From: Alkalihalobacillus sp. CinArs1
Lineage (GTDB): Bacteria > Bacillota > Bacilli > Bacillales > Guptibacillaceae
DNA: 64,000 nt
Assembly: GCF_947387515.1 (NCBI RefSeq)
Contig: NZ_CANDOB010000002.1
Span: 248,001 to 312,000, forward strand
Direction of reading: 5' to 3'
Program-made: the position numbers and the translations under genes
In this document: positions 17,260 to 25,420 of the stretch, one piece after another
How positions within the stretch are numbered: the first letter of the stretch is position 1
Layout: each line of letters begins with the position of its first letter
Notes under the pieces: generated by a model
Told to the model about the DNA's origin: nothing
The model's database searches: none
What the model saw: only the letters and a program-made list of their open reading frames with translations

Positions 17260-18840
17260 TTGAACGTACCATTAGTGCTAACTGATTTTCTTGATCGAGC
17301 TGTCGACCTGTATGGAGAAAAGCCCGCGATTATCGATGATGAGCGTGTGTTAACATACAACGAGCTGAATAGCCGTGTGAATCAGCTTTCACGTGGACTA
17401 AAAGCACTTGGAATCGAAAAAGGTGATAAAGTCGCTTACCTTGCACCGAATACGACTGAAATGCTAGAAGGATTCTATGGGGTGTATCAAGTCGGAGGTG
17501 TCATGACGCCGCTGAATACCCGACTCAATCAGACTGACTACCAATTTATACTGGAGCATAGTGAAAGTAAGGCGCTTTTTGTAGATGAAGAGCTTTTTCC
17601 TCTCGTGGAAAATGTACTCCCTCTCCTGCCTGAGCTTAAGCATGTGTTTGTTCACGGAAACAATCAAGACGGTGGACGAGCTTACGAGCCGTGGCTACGT
17701 ACCTTCTCAGATGAAGCGTTTGAGCGAACGGAACTCGATGAAAATGATATCGCATCCCTGTTATACACGAGTGGAACGACGGGGGATCCGAAGGGAGTAC
17801 TGCTGAGCCATCGCTCGAACTATCTTCATGCTCTATCCACGATGCACCATCTTCGTGTAAGTGATCAAGATACGCTGCTTCACGTGCTTCCTATGTTTCA
17901 TGTGAATGGATGGGGTTCCCCCTTTTACTATACAGCGAACGGTGCTACGCAAGTGATGCTAAGAAAAACAGATCCGACTCTCATTTTAGATAAAATTAAG
18001 AAACACGGTGTTTCTATTCTCCATATGGCGCCAACCGTACTCAACATGGTCATTGAAGCGTTCGATGAAGAAAAGCCTGCGATCGATCAAGATGTACGAG
18101 TGGTGATCGCTGGGTCGGCGCCGCCTCCTGCTTTTGTTCGAAAAGTTGAAGAGGACCTGAGGTGGAAATTCATCCAGGTATATGGGATGACTGAAATCTC
18201 ACCATTGATCACGACGTCAGAACTACGCTCGATGGACATCGATCTTCCATCTGAAGAAAGGTATAAGCTACAAGCAAAAGCAGGGTATGCGATGATTGGA
18301 AGCAAAGTAAAAGTCGTAGATGAACTTGGAGATGAGGTTCCACACGATGGAAGAGCGATCGGTGAAATCATCACGCGTACGAACGGCGTGATGGAAGGGT
18401 ACTATAAAAATCCTGAAGCGACGAATGCGACGATCCGTAACGGGTGGCTTTATACAGGAGACATGGCTGTCGTGGATGAGGGTGGAACAATTGAAATCGT
18501 GGACCGAAAAAAAGATGTGATCATTAGCGGCGGAGAAAACATTTCTTCTATCGAAGTAGAAGCGACGCTTTACGAACATCCATCTATCTTGGAAGTCGCC
18601 GTTGTTTCAAAACCAGATGAAAAGTGGGGAGAGTCTCCACACGCAGTGGTCGTTCTTCGTGATGGCGAAACGCTGACAGAAGAGGAGCTGATCTCATTTT
18701 GCCGAGAAAAGCTTGCCCATTTTAAAGCCCCGAAAAGCGTGTCGTTCATGGACGAACTGCCAAAAACAGCATCAGGTAAAATACAGAAGGTCGTGATTCG
18801 AAAATCGTTCTGGAAAGATAAAAATAGATTAGTAAACTGA
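17260..18840 (+). CDS. Long-chain acyl-CoA synthetase (AMP-dependent)
   Basis: This 526-residue ANL-superfamily enzyme activates a fatty acid to its CoA thioester through an acyl-adenylate. The P-loop YTSGTTGDPKG starts near residue 169. The adenylate motif is YGMTEISP (about 310), the hinge is IVDRKKDVIISGGENISS (about 415), and the terminal lysine region is KTASGKIQK. The TTG at 17260 gives the common MNVPL opening; GTG at 17257 is possible. The upstream cre site fits fatty-acid degradation under catabolite repression. Chain-length preference cannot be read. Confidence 0.9.
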   Translation: MNVPLVLTDFLDRAVDLYGEKPAIIDDERVLTYNELNSRVNQLSRGLKALGIEKGDKVAYLAPNTTEMLEGFYGVYQVGGVMTPLNTRLNQTDYQFILEHSESKALFVDEELFPLVENVLPLLPELKHVFVHGNNQDGGRAYEPWLRTFSDEAFERTELDENDIASLLYTSGTTGDPKGVLLSHRSNYLHALSTMHHLRVSDQDTLLHVLPMFHVNGWGSPFYYTANGATQVMLRKTDPTLILDKIKKHGVSILHMAPTVLNMVIEAFDEEKPAIDQDVRVVIAGSAPPPAFVRKVEEDLRWKFIQVYGMTEISPLITTSELRSMDIDLPSEERYKLQAKAGYAMIGSKVKVVDELGDEVPHDGRAIGEIITRTNGVMEGYYKNPEATNATIRNGWLYTGDMAVVDEGGTIEIVDRKKDVIISGGENISSIEVEATLYEHPSILEVAVVSKPDEKWGESPHAVVVLRDGETLTEEELISFCREKLAHFKAPKSVSFMDELPKTASGKIQKVVIRKSFWKDKNRLVN

Positions 18841-18848
18841 GTGAAGTA

Positions 18849-18879
18849 AGGCATTTCCTACGTGGAAATGTCTTTTTTT
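18849..18879 (+). terminator. Rho-independent terminator
   Basis: The stem AGGCATTTCC/GGAAATGTCT with one wobble pair is followed by a T-run after the acyl-CoA ligase gene. Confidence 0.85.
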
Positions 18880-18951
18880 AAAACCAAAAAAAGGAAATAG
18901 GGGAGCGGAATCGAAAGAGTGATGTGGCGAATAAAAAGGAAGGGGAGCAAT

Positions 18952-19152
18952 ATGAGAAGAGTATCTGTTCTAGGGAAGATTAATTTAGTTCTTGGGCTGG
19001 TGTTTCTAACTGTTGGGATTTCGCTCGTTTTCTTAGATGGCTCGAGGTCTCTCATCATTGCATTTGCAGCTCTTGGCTTAGCTTTGATTCTATCATCACT
19101 ATTTTTAAACAAATCGCTGGTTAAAAAGGGTAGCAATGAAATATCAAAGTAA
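18952..19152 (+). CDS. Small two-helix membrane protein
   Basis: This 66-residue protein has two predicted transmembrane helices (about 10-30 and 34-54) and no recognised domain. The ATG at 18952 is preferred because AAGGAAGGGGAG lies just before it. Its 3' end overlaps the DUF3267 gene by 17 nt, so it belongs to the same transcript. Confidence 0.65.
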   Translation: MRRVSVLGKINLVLGLVFLTVGISLVFLDGSRSLIIAFAALGLALILSSLFLNKSLVKKGSNEISK

Positions 19153-19780
19153 CTTGCCAAAGGTCGATGAGCGTGAGCATAGTAAGCTGTTAAATGAAGG
19201 GTGGACGCCGTTAATCGAACCCCAGAGTGTGATGAGTGCCACTTTTCGCTCGATCCCTTTCATGATTCTGACGACACTTCTAAGTGCATGGATCATCATA
19301 GTAACTTCCTCACTTACGCTAAAAGATTTTGGAATCACCTCGAGCACGGATTCCCTAACACTGAGTATTCACGTTGGGTTCCTTATCGGCATCTTCCTTC
19401 TGCTTGTCGTTCATGAACTCCTTCATCTTATATTCGTACCACAATTTTTAAAGTCAGATAAAACGTATATCGGGTTAACGTGGTTCGGAGGGTATGTGGT
19501 AACAGAAGAGAAGCTATCGAAAACACGATACTTGTGGGTCACGGCAGCCCCTTTTATTATCCTATCGGTTCTATTGCCGCTCGTTCTAAGTTTAATCGGC
19601 CTGTTAACACCGATGATAAAGATGTTGATTTTATTAAACGCAGCCTCATCTTCAGTTGATATGTTGAATGTGGTCCTTATTACAAAACAAGTGCCAGCGA
19701 ACGCTACGTTACGAAACAACGGGATGAAAACATATTGGCGGAAGAGTGAGGGGGAGCGCAAAAACGCAGGAGGTTTTTAA
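19136..19780 (+). CDS. DUF3267 putative zincin membrane protein
   Basis: This 214-residue membrane protein carries a zinc-peptidase-like HELLH (VVHELLHLIF, about residues 92-101) in a transmembrane segment, as in the DUF3267 family. The family resembles site-2-protease-type proteins, but proteolysis has not been shown to my knowledge. Four to five transmembrane helices are predicted. It overlaps the genes on both sides (17 nt and 1 nt), marking a three-gene operon of small membrane proteins. Confidence 0.82.
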   Translation: MKYQSNLPKVDEREHSKLLNEGWTPLIEPQSVMSATFRSIPFMILTTLLSAWIIIVTSSLTLKDFGITSSTDSLTLSIHVGFLIGIFLLLVVHELLHLIFVPQFLKSDKTYIGLTWFGGYVVTEEKLSKTRYLWVTAAPFIILSVLLPLVLSLIGLLTPMIKMLILLNAASSSVDMLNVVLITKQVPANATLRNNGMKTYWRKSEGERKNAGGF

Positions 19781-20259
19781 TGGAGGTTTTATTAGCTGTA
19801 CATATTCTTGCAGGAACGATCTGCTTGATCACCGGTATTGGTGCGATGGTGTTTAAGAAGCGGAAAGGGAAGCACACGAACGTTGGACAAGTTTACCATG
19901 CATCTTATGTCCTCGTATTCATCACAGCCGTACTGATGGCGATCGTTCACTGGCAAGAGAGTCAATACCTTTTCTATATCGCATTGTTTTCATATGGTCT
20001 CGCCTTAGTCGGATTTCTATCGGTTAAAAAGAAAAAATCGAAGAGATGGTTAACGCTCCATATCGGTGGCATGCTCGGTTCTTATATTGGCATTGTAACG
20101 GCCACGCTCGTAGTCAATGTTTCTAAGATTCCAGTTTTGAACGAACTGCCAACGATTTACTATTGGTTTTTACCTACGATTATTGGGACGCCTATCATCA
20201 GAATGGTAGGACAACGATACAAAGCGAAAAAGCCTAGGAAGATGAAAACAGCGGTTTGA
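19780..20259 (+). CDS. DUF2306-like membrane protein
   Basis: This 159-residue protein has about five transmembrane helices. The family landmarks are HILAGTICLITGIGAMV, GKHTNVGQVYHASYV and LHIGGMLGSYIG, with conserved histidines that could bind heme or metal. The ATG overlaps the DUF3267 stop (TAATG) and AGGAGG lies upstream. The function is unknown. Confidence 0.78.
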   Translation: MEVLLAVHILAGTICLITGIGAMVFKKRKGKHTNVGQVYHASYVLVFITAVLMAIVHWQESQYLFYIALFSYGLALVGFLSVKKKKSKRWLTLHIGGMLGSYIGIVTATLVVNVSKIPVLNELPTIYYWFLPTIIGTPIIRMVGQRYKAKKPRKMKTAV

Positions 20260-20364
20260 TGCCGAAATTTGAAAATGTGAAGTAATCTCGATTCACTCGA
20301 ATAAAACCGCCCCACTTAGGGTAATGGGAATAAAAGAATACTAGCTTAAGTGGAGGGTGAAAAG

Positions 20365-20838
20365 ATGCAGAAAATGAATAGAGGAATCCTCACAGCAGTG
20401 TCCTCGATCGCAATCGCACAAGGATTGAAGATTTTAACGTACAAGCGGTTAACAGGGAATTGGGATTTCAAGCAGGTAGCAACAACGGGCGGAATGCCGA
20501 GCTCCCATTCAGCAGGGGTATCCGCTCTTGCGACGTATATCGCTGCAAACAAAGGCTCGCGTCATACGGAAACAGCTCTGGCTGCAATATTCGGTGTGAT
20601 CGTCATGTACGATGCCCAAGGGATCCGCCGTCATACAGGGGAAATCGCACAACTCGTGAACGATCTCGAAGACAATATCGCTGAGATTTCAAATTCTGGT
20701 CAATTTGCAAGTTTTGAATTCGTAGAACGCGAAAAAGAACTAAAAGAGCTCTTAGGTCACCAGCCTGTTGAGGTGCTCGGCGGAGCGCTTCTCGGTGCCG
20801 TACTAGGGTTCTTTTCGGCGAAACTAGAAAACAAATAA
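20365..20838 (+). CDS. DUF212 / divergent PAP2 family protein (YuiD-like)
   Basis: This 157-residue membrane protein has the family signature TTGGMPSSHSAGVSALATYIA (about residues 36-56) and AQGIRRHTGEIAQLVN. These resemble the phosphatase motifs of PAP2 enzymes. The ATG at 20365 is 8-9 nt after GGAGGG; the GTG at 20350 is inside the ribosome-site region. It may act as a membrane phosphatase, but the catalytic set is incomplete. Confidence 0.88.
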   Translation: MQKMNRGILTAVSSIAIAQGLKILTYKRLTGNWDFKQVATTGGMPSSHSAGVSALATYIAANKGSRHTETALAAIFGVIVMYDAQGIRRHTGEIAQLVNDLEDNIAEISNSGQFASFEFVEREKELKELLGHQPVEVLGGALLGAVLGFFSAKLENK

Positions 20839-20956
20839 TCGAAAGAGGCGCTTGCCGAGTGTAGGGGTTTTCTTTAGATAGTTTAAAAGAGCAGCTTTAA
20901 CGATGTAGAAGCCCCAAAGTACATGTTTTCAACACATGATTAGGAGGGGGTATAGA

Positions 20957-21331
20957 ATGGTAAGTCCGATCGCAAACAAAGTACATACCATTTTTGTTCA
21001 TGTTACTGATTTAGAACGCTCTGTGCGTTGGTATACAACGTTACTTGGTCAAGAGGTCAGTTTAGACGAAGTAGCGAATCCCGTCTACAATTTGAAGATC
21101 GATCATCATACAGGAGTTGTCCTCGATGCTGGTCCTGAGGGAGAAACGAAGAGAGTTGACCCATCAAAGCATCCGGTCTTTAATTTCCATGCTGATGATA
21201 TTCAAAAGGCTTATGAATATGTAAAAGAACTCGGATATACAGTTGACTCTGAAATCGTGCATTTCGATGACTTTTCTTTCTTCAATACTGAAGATCCTGA
21301 TGGAAATATCGTGATGATTTGTACAGGGTGA
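20957..21331 (+). CDS. VOC family (glyoxalase-like) protein
   Basis: This 124-residue vicinal-oxygen-chelate protein has one beta-alpha-beta-beta-beta pair. It opens with KVHTIFVHVTDLERSVRWYTTLLGQE and closes with NTEDPDGNIVMIC, which supplies the usual metal-ligand Glu/Asp positions. ATG at 20957 follows GGAGGGGG by 6 nt. The substrate (methylglyoxal, antibiotic or other) is unknown. Confidence 0.87.
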   Translation: MVSPIANKVHTIFVHVTDLERSVRWYTTLLGQEVSLDEVANPVYNLKIDHHTGVVLDAGPEGETKRVDPSKHPVFNFHADDIQKAYEYVKELGYTVDSEIVHFDDFSFFNTEDPDGNIVMICTG

Positions 21332-21346
21332 TCCAAGAACAATGAA

Positions 21347-21370
21347 GAGGGACTTCATACGAAGTTCCTC
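21347..21370 (+). repeat. First copy of a duplicated 24-bp hairpin
   Basis: GAGGGACTTC-ATAC-GAAGTTCCTC can fold into a 10-bp stem. It follows the VOC gene but has no T-run. An identical 24-bp copy with a T-run lies at 21671-21694. Confidence 0.85.
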
Positions 21371-21670
21371 AGCTTGTCGAGAAACCTATGCACATATTCG
21401 GTTCTCCCAACGCCGTAGTCGATGACGATCGCATGCTTTCCGCGGACGAACGTCCAAGCCCGAGGTGAAGCCTACACCCCGGTCTCGGCCGCCCGTTCTA
21501 CCGCAGGAGTCCGCGATCGTCTCTCCTACTTGAAGAGAATAAATCCCAAAAAACATTCCGTCTCAATGGTTTAACAGACGAATATTGGAATTCTGCTCTT
21601 CCTTTTACCCATTAACGGTAATTTGAAAATGGAATTCATCATAACACTGAGACTTTCTCTACAATCTAGG
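21371..21670. mobile_element. 300-bp insert with GC-rich Bacillaceae-type repeat core
   Basis: This non-coding stretch lies between two identical 24-bp hairpins. Its GC-rich core (21424-21521) has outer arms GACGATCGC/GCGATCGTC and inner CTTTCCGCGGACGA and CCGCAGGAGTCCGCG segments. The core resembles the interspersed GC-rich repeat (CTCCTGCGG ... CCGCGGAAAGC) that I recall in many Bacillus genomes. No ORF or transposase is present. A passively mobilised element is an inference. Confidence 0.55.
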
Positions 21671-21699
21671 GAGGGACTTCATACGAAGTTCCTCTTTTT
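21671..21699 (+). terminator. Second hairpin copy with T-run (terminator)
   Basis: This is the same 24-bp hairpin as 21347-21370, followed here by TTTTT. It is probably the original terminator of the VOC gene. Confidence 0.85.
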
Positions 21700-21770
21700 G
21701 TGTGCTTCATGATTTTCTTGCATTCAACACATAGTATAGAGAAAGGCTTTCTCAGATGGAGAGTGACGGT

Positions 21771-22301
21771 ATGAAGAAGATCATCCTAACGACTGATCGA
21801 CTCGTTCTACGGGAAATGTACCGAGAAGATGTTGATCACCTTTTAGAAATGTTTCAGGATCCTGAAGTGATGAAGTATTACTCTGGTTTGAAAAATCGAG
21901 AAGAGACGAGGAAATGGATCGAATGGACGCGCGAAAACTATGGTAAGTATGGTGTTGGGTTATGGATCGTCGAAGGTAAGAGCACTGGTGAATTCCTAGG
22001 ACAGTGCGGTCTCGTTTTACAGAAAGTCGATGGCAACATGGAGATCGAACTAGGATATTTATTGAAGAGATGCCAATGGGGAAAGGGGATCGCACTTGAA
22101 GCTGCACGTGCTTGTAAACACTATTGGTATGAAAAGATGACTGCAGAGAGAGTGATTTCTCTTATCGATCCTCTTAACGATCGATCGGCAAAACTCGCAG
22201 CTCGAATTGGGATGAAGTATGAAAAGCGTATTAGGAAATGGGAAAAGGAACTAGATCTTTACTCATTTTATCGTAGTGATTTCACCCATATTCAGGAATA
22301 A
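21771..22301 (+). CDS. GNAT acetyltransferase (RimJ/RimL type)
   Basis: This 176-residue protein opens with IILTTDRLVLREMYREDVDHL, typical of the RimJ/L group. IELGYLLKRCQWGKGIALEAA (about residues 88-108) supplies the acetyl-CoA loop, and AKLAARIGMKYEKR the C-terminal strand. ATG at 21771 follows GGAGAG by 7 nt; the ATG at 21756 lies before the ribosome site. The target could be a protein N-terminus or a small amine. Confidence 0.88.
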   Translation: MKKIILTTDRLVLREMYREDVDHLLEMFQDPEVMKYYSGLKNREETRKWIEWTRENYGKYGVGLWIVEGKSTGEFLGQCGLVLQKVDGNMEIELGYLLKRCQWGKGIALEAARACKHYWYEKMTAERVISLIDPLNDRSAKLAARIGMKYEKRIRKWEKELDLYSFYRSDFTHIQE

Positions 22302-22399
22302 ATAGAAGGTTCTGTATAAGTTGGGATTCGATTGTACTAAGGATAGATTCAGGACTATTTTACCTTTTTGTGAACATTTACGAAGCGGGCATTAGTAAA

Positions 22400-22428
22400 A
22401 GAGGAATAGGACTTTTGGGGCAGAATGT
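22400..22428 (+). promoter_or_regulatory. Sigma-H promoter of the kinase gene
   Basis: AGAGGAATA (22400-22408) matches the sigma-H -35 RnAGGAwWW. It is spaced 11 nt from GCAGAATGT (22420-22428), matching RnnGAATww with one mismatch. It lies 42 nt before the kinase start. Confidence 0.6.
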
Positions 22429-22469
22429 ATAGTGGTGTACTCACAAAAATCTAGATGTGTGGTGAAACC

Positions 22470-23768
22470 ATGATATTGACGGCTAAGAGTGTGCTATTAA
22501 ACCTTCTGGTGGTTTTTGCCCCATTAAGTATCATTCAGGTTTTCTATCTCCTCCAGCATACGAACTTTTTGAAACGTTCCTCTAAATGGATCCTTACTAT
22601 TTTTCCTGGTATTTCAATCGTCTTTTGTATGATGTATCCCTTTGTATTTAACGATGAATTTATTCTAGATTTCAGAAGAATTCCTTTTATATTGGGTGGG
22701 CTGTATGGTGGTCATTGGGTTGCGTTCGGATACCTGATCGTCACACTTGGGTTCCGCTATTCCATCGGTGGTTCTGGATTTATCACGACGCTTATCTTCT
22801 TCGGCGGACTTGCGATCATCATTTCATTCTTGTCTCCTATGTTTAAAAAACTCGATCTGAAGCATAAGCTTCTATTAGCCCTGGCGCTCGATAGCGTTGT
22901 TGGATGGTTTTCGGCAGGGTTTAGTTTAGCATTCTATGATACTGGTTTACCTACGAATGTGTGGGTTGTCTTCAATATCACTTCGTCAATTGGAATCATC
23001 GTCGCCATCCTCGTGTATGAAGTATTCATCAGTCAGTTTAACTTATTGAATTCGGTTATGGAAGGTCAAAAGCTGAAGGTCGCTAGCCATCTTGCGGCAA
23101 GTATTTCTCATGAAGTAAGAAATCCGCTTACCGTTAGCAGAGGTTTCCTTCAGCTCATCGATAGCGATGTGAAAGACCCAAAAACAAAGGGCTATATGGA
23201 TCTTGCGATAAAAGAAATCGACCGAGCAACGGATATCATCAACGACTATCTCACGTTTGCGAAGCCGTATCCAGAGAAGTACGATGTGATTGAAATTGAA
23301 AGGGAACTCTACACGAGTCTAAACGTCATTCAACCACTCGCCACGATGAACGATGTGACGATCACTTCGCATATCGAACTCCCATCAACGATTATCGAAT
23401 ATGAAAAGAAAAAGTTCCAGCAGTGTATTATGAACATCTTAAAAAATAGTATCGAGGCGATGCCTGAAGGAGGTACATTGACCGTTGAGGCGACTAAAAA
23501 GGGCAGCAAAGTAATCATCACGATTTCTGATACGGGTGTCGGCATGACGCCTGAACAGCTTTCACGCATCGGTGAACCGTTTTTTACTACGAAAGAAAAA
23601 GGGACGGGCCTCGGCATGATGGTGACTCATAGTATCATTTCTGCGATGAACGGTCATCTGTCATTTGAAAGCAAGCCTGGTAAGGGCACGACCGTTACGA
23701 TCTTTCTTGAAGTGAAAGAATCCTCTACAACAGGTTTTGCAGAACAGTCTAAGAAAGGAATCTCTTAA
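22470..23768 (+). CDS. Sporulation-type sensor histidine kinase (KinB-like)
   Basis: This 432-residue kinase has a 5-6 helix membrane sensor of the 5TM LytS/KinB type (about residues 1-195). The dimerisation domain follows, with phospho-acceptor His214 in SHEVRNPLTVSRGFLQL. The ATPase domain has N box NILKNSIEAMPEGG, G1 DTGVGM, F box FFTTK and G2 GTGLGMM. No response regulator is adjacent, as expected for an orphan phosphorelay kinase feeding Spo0F/Spo0A. A sigma-H-like promoter supports this. The ATG at 22470 is favoured over 22455 because GGTG lies between them. Confidence 0.85.
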   Translation: MILTAKSVLLNLLVVFAPLSIIQVFYLLQHTNFLKRSSKWILTIFPGISIVFCMMYPFVFNDEFILDFRRIPFILGGLYGGHWVAFGYLIVTLGFRYSIGGSGFITTLIFFGGLAIIISFLSPMFKKLDLKHKLLLALALDSVVGWFSAGFSLAFYDTGLPTNVWVVFNITSSIGIIVAILVYEVFISQFNLLNSVMEGQKLKVASHLAASISHEVRNPLTVSRGFLQLIDSDVKDPKTKGYMDLAIKEIDRATDIINDYLTFAKPYPEKYDVIEIERELYTSLNVIQPLATMNDVTITSHIELPSTIIEYEKKKFQQCIMNILKNSIEAMPEGGTLTVEATKKGSKVIITISDTGVGMTPEQLSRIGEPFFTTKEKGTGLGMMVTHSIISAMNGHLSFESKPGKGTTVTIFLEVKESSTTGFAEQSKKGIS

Positions 23769-23843
23769 TGAAACTTTTGAAACCTTCTCATAGGGGGAAT
23801 CGTATAGATAGACAAGTACCCATTAAGAAAGGTGGATGTTCGT

Positions 23844-24044
23844 ATGAAAAAGCTATACAAATCAACGCAAGATCGGAAATTATCAGGTGTGTTAGGCGGA
23901 CTGAGTGAAGTTTGGAACATGGATGCAAGCATGTTACGAATTGTTTTCGCGGTGTTGACCGTTTTATTAGTAGGACTCCCGATGGTCCTCATCTATGTGG
24001 TAGCAGCACTAATCTTGCCAGATGATAAGGATGTTTGGGAATAA
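23844..24044 (+). CDS. PspC domain protein
   Basis: This 66-residue protein has KKLYKSTQDRKLSGVLGGLSEVWNMDASMLRIVF followed by one transmembrane helix, which is a complete PspC domain. PspC-like proteins take part in envelope-stress responses. ATG at 23844 is 9 nt after AAAGGTGG. A terminator follows at once. Confidence 0.93.
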   Translation: MKKLYKSTQDRKLSGVLGGLSEVWNMDASMLRIVFAVLTVLLVGLPMVLIYVVAALILPDDKDVWE

Positions 24045-24045
24045 G

Positions 24046-24072
24046 GTGAAGACAGTAGTCTTCACTTTTTTT
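24046..24072 (+). terminator. Rho-independent terminator
   Basis: The 8-bp stem GTGAAGAC/GTCTTCAC is followed by seven T after pspC. Confidence 0.9.
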
Positions 24073-24094
24073 ATTGAGAAGGAGGGAAACGTGC

Positions 24095-24775
24095 ATGAAG
24101 GCAGTTCTTTTTGACCTAGATGGAACCTTATTAAATCGAGATGCTTCGCTCGAAGCATTCATTCGTGACCAATACGACCGCTTTCCACAGGTAGTGGGTC
24201 ACATTCCGAAGGACGTATATTGTGAAGCATTTATCAAATTTGATCAGCGCGGTTACGTTTGGAAAGATAAGGTGTATCAACGGATGATCTCAGAATTCAA
24301 GTTGAAAGGTGTGACCCCTGAGGAACTATTACACGACTACGTAAGCGAATTTAAGCATCACTGTGTCCCGTTTCCAAATCTCGTAGCGATGCTTGAAGAG
24401 CTAACGTCTCGTAACCTTACGTTAGGGATTATTTCTAATGGATTTGGACAGTTTCAGATGGATAATATAAAAGCGCTAGGCATTCAAGGTTATTTTGATG
24501 CGATTTTCATCTCAGAGTGGGAAGGATTAAAGAAGCCAGAGGCGAACTTGTTCTATCGGGCACTGAGTAAGCTCGGTGCATTGCCAGAAGAGAGCTTATT
24601 TATCGGTGATCATCCTGAGAATGACGTACACGCTGCCAAGCGAATCGGGATGAAGGGAGTCTGGAAGAAAGATAATCATTGGGAAACACCGGATGCTGAT
24701 GCGGTGATCGATGATCTGATAGAGCTTCCACGTTTACTCGATAAACTGGAGCCAGAGAAGGAGCGAAAACATTGA
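24095..24775 (+). CDS. HAD family hydrolase
   Basis: This 226-residue haloacid-dehalogenase-fold enzyme has motif I AVLFDLDGTLLN (nucleophile Asp near residue 8), motif II GIISNGFG and motif III/IV KKPEANLFYRAL and FIGDHPENDV. An alpha-helical cap (about residues 18-85) marks subfamily IA, the phosphoglycolate-phosphatase-like group. ATG at 24095 is 8 nt after GAAGGAGGG. It overlaps the next gene by 4 nt. Confidence 0.92.
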   Translation: MKAVLFDLDGTLLNRDASLEAFIRDQYDRFPQVVGHIPKDVYCEAFIKFDQRGYVWKDKVYQRMISEFKLKGVTPEELLHDYVSEFKHHCVPFPNLVAMLEELTSRNLTLGIISNGFGQFQMDNIKALGIQGYFDAIFISEWEGLKKPEANLFYRALSKLGALPEESLFIGDHPENDVHAAKRIGMKGVWKKDNHWETPDADAVIDDLIELPRLLDKLEPEKERKH

Positions 24776-25401
24776 AGCCAGTCATACCGAAAGCACCAAC
24801 GATGCCAGAACTAGCGCAGCATGAATGGAACGAAATCGAAGAGGTCGTTTTTGGAGAAGTGAAGACGCCTCGGCGGTGTGATGTTCTATTTATCTATAGC
24901 GGCACACATCCAGGACACTGGGAAAAAGCGATTGAAGCCTATCACAATGGATATGCGAAAGACATAATCGTCACAGGCGGAAAGAGTTTAACGGGCGTTC
25001 CTCACCCTGATTGGGATGATGAAGTCGCTTCAGAAGCGGATGTGATACTCTCCCACCTTCAGGGTAATGGGGTGCCTAAAGAATGTATCACGTACGAAAA
25101 GAAATCGACCAATACACTAGAAAACGTGATCTATGCGAAGGAAGTGTACGATTTTAGCCGTACGAAATCTGTTATGTACATATGTAAAAGTCATGCAGCA
25201 GGACGCCAGTATCGAACGCTAGCAAAACATCTTCCGAGTTCAATCGAGTACACTTCGTACACGTTTGATTGTACCTATAACGGTGTACGCGTTGGAAGGG
25301 GTAATTGGATGGATACAGAGGAAGGTAGAAAACGCGTTTGGGGAGAATACCTAAGGATTCAGCACTATGGAGAGCTAGGGCATATTTTGGCAGTTCAATA
25401 G
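24772..25401 (+). CDS. YdcF/ElyC-type DUF218 family protein
   Basis: This 209-residue protein has the DUF218 pattern: DVLFIYSGTHPGHWEKAIEAY, KDIIVTGGKSL, EKKSTNTLENVIYAKE and MYICKSHAAGRQYRTL. Relatives (YdcF, SanA, ElyC) bind nucleotide-like ligands or act in envelope biogenesis. No transmembrane helix is present, so it is cytoplasmic. The start is TTG at 24772, overlapping the HAD stop, with GAAGGAGCG upstream. Confidence 0.85.
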   Translation: MKPVIPKAPTMPELAQHEWNEIEEVVFGEVKTPRRCDVLFIYSGTHPGHWEKAIEAYHNGYAKDIIVTGGKSLTGVPHPDWDDEVASEADVILSHLQGNGVPKECITYEKKSTNTLENVIYAKEVYDFSRTKSVMYICKSHAAGRQYRTLAKHLPSSIEYTSYTFDCTYNGVRVGRGNWMDTEEGRKRVWGEYLRIQHYGELGHILAVQ

Positions 25402-25420
25402 GATGTAAGGAGATCACAAT

